Below, in pieces: positions 60,906 through 64,000 of a DNA stretch of 64,000 nucleotides. Numbering within the stretch: position 1 is the first letter of the stretch; each line of letters starts with the position of its first letter. The position numbers and the translations under genes are program-made. The notes below the pieces were generated by a model. That model worked only from the letters and a program-made list of their open reading frames with translations, had not been told where the DNA came from and did not search any database. Source of the stretch: CAWJNF01 sp963844235 (GTDB lineage Bacteria; Actinomycetota; Thermoleophilia; Gaiellales; Gaiellaceae). Location of the stretch: assembly GCA_963844235.1 (NCBI GenBank), contig CAWJNF010000004.1:434001-498000 (forward strand). Reading direction: 5' to 3'.

Positions 60906-61291
60906 TAGTAGATCGCGGTCGCCTCGATCTCCACCTTCAGCTCCGGGACGACGAGCGCGCTGATCTCGACCAGCGTCGCCGCGGGCTTGTGCTCACCGAA
61001 GTACTCGATGCGTGCCTGCGCGACCGCCGCCCGGTCGGCCATGTCGGTCAGGAAGATCGTCACCTTGACGACGTCGGCCTTCGACGCCCCCGCAGCCTGG
61101 AGCAGTGCGTCGAGCTTTCGCAGGCATTCGCGCGCCTGCTCGCCCGCGTCGTCGCCGCCCACGACCCCATCGGCGCCGTCGGCGATCTGGCCGCTGATCG
61201 TCAGCACCCGCGTCCCCGTGGCGAGGATCGCAGGCGAGTAGGGCCCGCTGGGCGCGGGAGCGCCCTCGGCGATCACGGTCTCGTTCGGCAT
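60905..61291 (-). CDS. RidA family protein
   Basis: A 128-residue member of the RidA family: GPYSPAILATGTRVLTISGQIAD, QARECLRKLDALLQAAGASKADVVKVTIFLTDM and C-terminal VVPELKVEIEATAIY. As with the copy at 31633, the catalytic Arg of archetypal RidA is not evident, so it may serve in a dedicated catabolic step. It sits 15 bases from the next upstream gene in one operon. Confidence 0.85.
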   Translation of the reverse strand: MPNETVIAEGAPAPSGPYSPAILATGTRVLTISGQIADGADGVVGGDDAGEQARECLRKLDALLQAAGASKADVVKVTIFLTDMADRAAVAQARIEYFGEHKPAATLVEISALVVPELKVEIEATAIY

Positions 61292-61306
61292 CCGTCCTCC
61301 TTCGTC

Positions 61307-61921
61307 TCAGCGAATCTCGTGGCCGAGGTCCGCGTACAGCGCTCCTCTGACATCTCTCACCGGCGCCTCGCCGCCGTCGAGCTCCCGAACCAGCGCGTCG
61401 AGGTCTCCCCAGGCCGTGCAGCTCCACACGGCCAGGCCTCGCGGATCGGGGCCGAGCGTCCCGAGCCGGTCGACGAGCAGCGAGAGCTCGAGCTCCGGAT
61501 GCCGTCCGGCGCGCGCGAGGTAGAACGCTTTCACGTCGTCGCGCGACGCGTCCGGCACGAAGCCGAAGTACTCAGCGTAGTAGTGGCCCGTCGTGCCGAC
61601 GCGAGGCTCGACGAGGGGCTCGTAGCAGCCGGCCGCGTCCATGCGAGCAGCAAGGCGGAACGGCTCGTTCCAGACGGCCTGCTGATCGCCGGCGAAGAGC
61701 TGCTCCCACTGGTCGAGTCGCTCGAGCCCCGCCTGCGAGTACCAGGCGGTCAGGAACTCCGGCTCGGGCCCGATCCGCCACGTACGGCCGACGTTGAGGA
61801 GCAGCAGGTCGTCCTGCTCGTGCTGTCGCTCCCAGCCGGTCTGCATGGAGCCGATCATGTAGCGAAACGCCTCCGCGGACACGCCCGGGTTCCTGCTGAT
61901 GTACTCCACGTAGACGAGCAC
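61307..61921 (-). CDS. uncharacterised protein, possibly dimeric alpha+beta barrel type
   Basis: A 204-residue soluble protein (GTG at 61921; VLVYVEYISRNPG). Two related halves may be present: the N-terminal half has EFLTAWYSQAGLERLDQWEQLF, the C-terminal half has DDVKAFYLARAGRHPELELSLLVDRLG and LAVWSCTAWGDLDALVREL. The WY or WS strand followed by an LxxLxxW helix is reminiscent of EthD- or NIPSNAP-like ferredoxin-fold proteins, but this is weak. Part of the operon with RidA and the Gfo/Idh/MocA gene. Confidence 0.6.
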   Translation of the reverse strand: MLVYVEYISRNPGVSAEAFRYMIGSMQTGWERQHEQDDLLLLNVGRTWRIGPEPEFLTAWYSQAGLERLDQWEQLFAGDQQAVWNEPFRLAARMDAAGCYEPLVEPRVGTTGHYYAEYFGFVPDASRDDVKAFYLARAGRHPELELSLLVDRLGTLGPDPRGLAVWSCTAWGDLDALVRELDGGEAPVRDVRGALYADLGHEIR

Positions 61922-61932
61922 GCGGGTTAAAC

Positions 61933-63051
61933 CTACGTCGTCTGCTCGTCGAGCGGTCGCGTGTGGTCGTGAACGTGCTCGAGGCCCGTGGGCGGCTCGA
62001 GGGTCAGGTCGAGATCGGGGAAGCGCGATGCGACCTCGACCGCACGTCGCTCCGTCACCGCCCTGCGCGCCGCCTCGACGACGTCCAGCAGGTGCAGGTC
62101 CTGCTCGAGCTCCTGTAGCGGCGGCCTGCCCTCGCGCAGCGCGAGCACGCATTCGCGCAACCCGTCGGCCCAGAGCCACGTGCCGTCGATCGCCTCGTGC
62201 TCCTCCCAGCGGCCGGCCGAGTTGCGCCACAGCTCGAACCCGCGCGGGTCCCAGTCGTCGCCGAGCAGGTTCGCCGTGCCTTCCGTCCCGTAGAGCTCGA
62301 GCCCGGGACGACGGTAGCGCTGGATCGCCTGCGAGGAGACGAGCGAGGAGATCGCCCCGCTCGCGTGGCGCAGCACTGCGTGACAGACGTCGGGGTCCGG
62401 CTGCTCGATCGCGGTTCCTCGCGCCTCGCGGACTGATACCGCCACCGACTCGGCCGCGAGCACCTCCGTCACCGGCCCCAGCAGGGCCGTGAGGCTCTTG
62501 AGGTTGTAGATCCCGTTCTCGGCAAGCGGTCCCACGCCGGCCGAGTGGTACCAGGCCGCCCAGGGCGAGCCCGCGTTTCCATAGAGACCGCGCGCAGAGT
62601 GGACGGCACCGATCGCGCCGCGGCGAACCTGCGTCCAGAGGGCACGGAACGTCGGCGCGAGCTGGACGAACGGCGCCGCCAGGTAGAGAAGGCCGCGCTC
62701 GCGCGCGAGCGCCGCGACCTGCTCCGCCTCGAGCCGGCTCATGGCGACCGGCTTCTCGCAGACGACGTGTTTTCCGTGGTCGAGCGCGAGCAGGCAGAGC
62801 TCGGCGTGGCTCGACGGCGGCGTCAGCACGACGACGACGTCGACATCGGCCGTCGCGACTTCCTCCGGCGTCTCGACCAGGTGCGCGCCGGGGCGGCGCC
62901 GGAGCACGTCCGGCCAGGTCTCCCGGCGCCGGGCGCAGATCGGCCCTTCGCGCGCGAGCCCGCGCGGGACGAGGCGGTCGAGCACCTGCAGGTACGCCCA
63001 GAGGACGCTGCCGGCGCCGATGAAGCCGACCCCCTGGGGACGGTCAGACAC
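61933..63051 (-). CDS. Gfo/Idh/MocA family oxidoreductase
   Basis: A 372-residue NAD(P)-dependent dehydrogenase of sugars, inositols or related compounds. The Rossmann motif GVGFIGAGSVLWAYLQ, the VVVVLTPPSSHAELCLLALDHGKHVVCEKPVAMS segment (EKP with catalytic Lys, near 97) and the C-terminal beta-sheet domain (GLYGNAGSPWAAWYHSAGVGPLAENGIYN) are typical. The ATG at 63051 overlaps the NTF2-like gene by eight bases. Confidence 0.9.
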   Translation of the reverse strand: MSDRPQGVGFIGAGSVLWAYLQVLDRLVPRGLAREGPICARRRETWPDVLRRRPGAHLVETPEEVATADVDVVVVLTPPSSHAELCLLALDHGKHVVCEKPVAMSRLEAEQVAALARERGLLYLAAPFVQLAPTFRALWTQVRRGAIGAVHSARGLYGNAGSPWAAWYHSAGVGPLAENGIYNLKSLTALLGPVTEVLAAESVAVSVREARGTAIEQPDPDVCHAVLRHASGAISSLVSSQAIQRYRRPGLELYGTEGTANLLGDDWDPRGFELWRNSAGRWEEHEAIDGTWLWADGLRECVLALREGRPPLQELEQDLHLLDVVEAARRAVTERRAVEVASRFPDLDLTLEPPTGLEHVHDHTRPLDEQTT

Positions 63052-63439
63052 GGCCGAGCCCGCGGTAGAGCCCGAGCGAGTCGAAGTAGACGCGCGCCTC
63101 GCGGATCTGGCCTCCGGTGCAGGTCAGCCAGCTCACGCCGTCGAGCTCCATACCCTCGACGACGTAGCGCCAGCGCACGGCAGCCGTACGGCGGTCGGCG
63201 AGGACGTCATCGACCGCGTAGTCGAATGCCGGCGTTTCCTCGAGCCAGCGCAGGCACATGGCCTCGATCGCCGCGCGACCCTCGATCGGTTTCGTCGCCG
63301 TGAGGTCGGCGGTCCGGTGCTCGACGTCGAGGAAGAGCGCGTCTTCGGCGAAGAGAGCTCCGAATGCCGTCGCATCGCGGGCGACGAGGGCGTTCGCCCA
63401 GGCGTGAGCAAGCTCGGCCGGCGTCCGTTCAGACGACAG
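63044..63439 (-). CDS. NTF2-like/SnoaL-fold protein (probable CTG start)
   Basis: A 131-residue small alpha+beta protein from a CTG at 63439: SSERTPAELAHAWANALVAR, FGALFAEDALFLDVEH, EGRAAIEAMCLRWLEET, then strands WRYVVEGMELDGVSWLTCTGG. The first ATG (63259) would remove half of the fold. GGAGGAGG is six bases upstream of the CTG, the same arrangement as at 38926. The start overlaps the SDR stop by 11 bases. The function is unknown. Confidence 0.72.
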   Translation of the reverse strand: MSSERTPAELAHAWANALVARDATAFGALFAEDALFLDVEHRTADLTATKPIEGRAAIEAMCLRWLEETPAFDYAVDDVLADRRTAAVRWRYVVEGMELDGVSWLTCTGGQIREARVYFDSLGLYRGLGRV

Positions 63440-64000
63440 GGAAGGCCTCCTCCTGGGGGCCGAGCATCCAGCCGCCGTCGACCCAGTGGATCGCGCCCGT
63501 GACGAAGGACGACTCGTCCGAGGCGAGGTAGAGAGCGGCGCGCGCGACGTCCTCGGGCTCGCCGAGGCGGCCGAGCACGGTCATCCGCTCGGAGGCCTCC
63601 CGGTAGCGCGGCTCCGCGAGCGCCTCCCGCGTCATCGCGGTGACGATCGAGCCCGGCATGAGGACGTTGGCACGGACGCCGCGCGGGCCGTAGTGCTGGG
63701 CGATCGACCGGGTCAACGAGATGACGCCGCCCTTCGAGGCCGTGTAGGCGTCGTAGACCGGCTCGGGACGCACCGCCACAGGCGAGGACGTGTTGATCAC
63801 GCTGCCCCCGCCGGCCCGAAGGAGCTCCGGAACGCCGAATCGGCAGCAGAGGAAGACGCCGGTCAGGTTGACGGCGAGCGTCCGGTGCCAGACCGCCTCG
63901 TCCAGGTCGACGACGGAGCCGTCGCCGGGGAGCCAGATCCCGGCGTTGTTGTAGAGCACGTGCAGGGCGCCAAACGCTTCGACCACCTCGCCCACGGCGC
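63429..64000 (-). CDS. short-chain dehydrogenase/reductase (SDR), 5' end cut by the window edge
   Basis: The C-terminal ~190 residues of a classical SDR: LYNNAGIW (NNAG), the active-site Ser in VINTSSPVAV, the YxxxK pair in YDAYTASKGGVISLTRS, then GPRGVRANVLMPGSIVTAM and the end SFVTGAIHWVDGGWML. The cofactor-binding TGxxxGxG part lies beyond position 64000. It is the first visible gene of the operon that continues to 59967. Confidence 0.92.
   Translation of the reverse strand, partial: AVGEVVEAFGALHVLYNNAGIWLPGDGSVVDLDEAVWHRTLAVNLTGVFLCCRFGVPELLRAGGGSVINTSSPVAVRPEPVYDAYTASKGGVISLTRSIAQHYGPRGVRANVLMPGSIVTAMTREALAEPRYREASERMTVLGRLGEPEDVARAALYLASDESSFVTGAIHWVDGGWMLGPQEEAFPVV

Overview
The window is GC-rich (third codon positions almost all G/C) and reads as a chromosomal piece of an actinobacterium. 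Several luciferase-like, probably F420-dependent oxidoreductases, an EtfD-type membrane ETF dehydrogenase, an R2-like ligand-binding oxidase and frequent GTG/TTG starts support this. A deep-branching class such as Thermoleophilia is a plausible guess, but no marker gene proves it. I see no rRNA, tRNA, CRISPR array or prophage. Most genes are catabolic or redox enzymes in tightly overlapping strings (ATGA, GTGA and TAATG junctions).

Layout. 1-2.7 kb: C1-folate gene and etfBA. 2.8-6.5 kb: membrane protein, PRMT-like methyltransferase, SpeD-like protein, VapBC-type pair, LLM oxidoreductase. 6.7-10.4 kb: pheA, VOC protein, a 164-nt nested palindrome, etfD. 10.6-17.2 kb: SnoaL protein, R2lox, ureohydrolase, a broken toxin-antitoxin pair, amine oxidase, sucrase/ferredoxin-like protein, GcvT-family protein. 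17.3-22.3 kb: ABC exporter and an HpaB-type monooxygenase. 22.3-38.9 kb: a long minus-strand catabolic block with a branched-chain-type ABC transporter (livKGFHM), two ketopantoate-reductase-like enzymes, two LLM enzymes, RidA, FAD enzyme, M24 and M20 hydrolases, FAH hydrolase and peroxiredoxin. 39.8-44.8 kb: GntR regulator with a three-subunit molybdenum hydroxylase and CoxG. 45-52.9 kb: tryptophan dioxygenase, PuuE-like deacetylase, S9 peptidase, EamA transporter, class III aminotransferase, truncated PotC, DAO-type FAD enzyme. 53.3-59 kb: selenoprotein reductase operon. 59-64 kb: secreted protein, amidohydrolase, RidA, Gfo/Idh/MocA, NTF2-like protein and SDR.

The most striking system is the minus-strand operon at 53334-58958: IclR regulator, grdE, grdB, grdC, thioredoxin, grdA. 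It is a glycine/sarcosine/betaine-reductase-type module. Both grdA and grdB carry an in-frame UGA exactly where these families have selenocysteine. In grdB a perfect 7-bp hairpin with a GGG loop lies 12-28 nt behind the UGA. The module is atypical: GrdE lacks the Cys expected for the pyruvoyl site, GrdB has UxxGxxC rather than UxxCxxC, and no grdD is next door. Its substrate is unknown. Convergent to it, a short unrecognised ORF (52937-53224) is also interrupted by a single in-frame UGA.

The second theme is a family of about 25 short palindromes (arms GGGCCGGAT / ATCCGGCCC, often bounded by GTAGGGG / CCCCTAC). They sit at gene ends, sometimes provide the stop codon, show compensatory arm changes, and in one case lie in frame inside a coding region. 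Several conserved genes (etfA, a vapBC pair, ABC permease, hpaB, EamA transporter) contain one-base frameshifts, which are either assembly errors or real decay.
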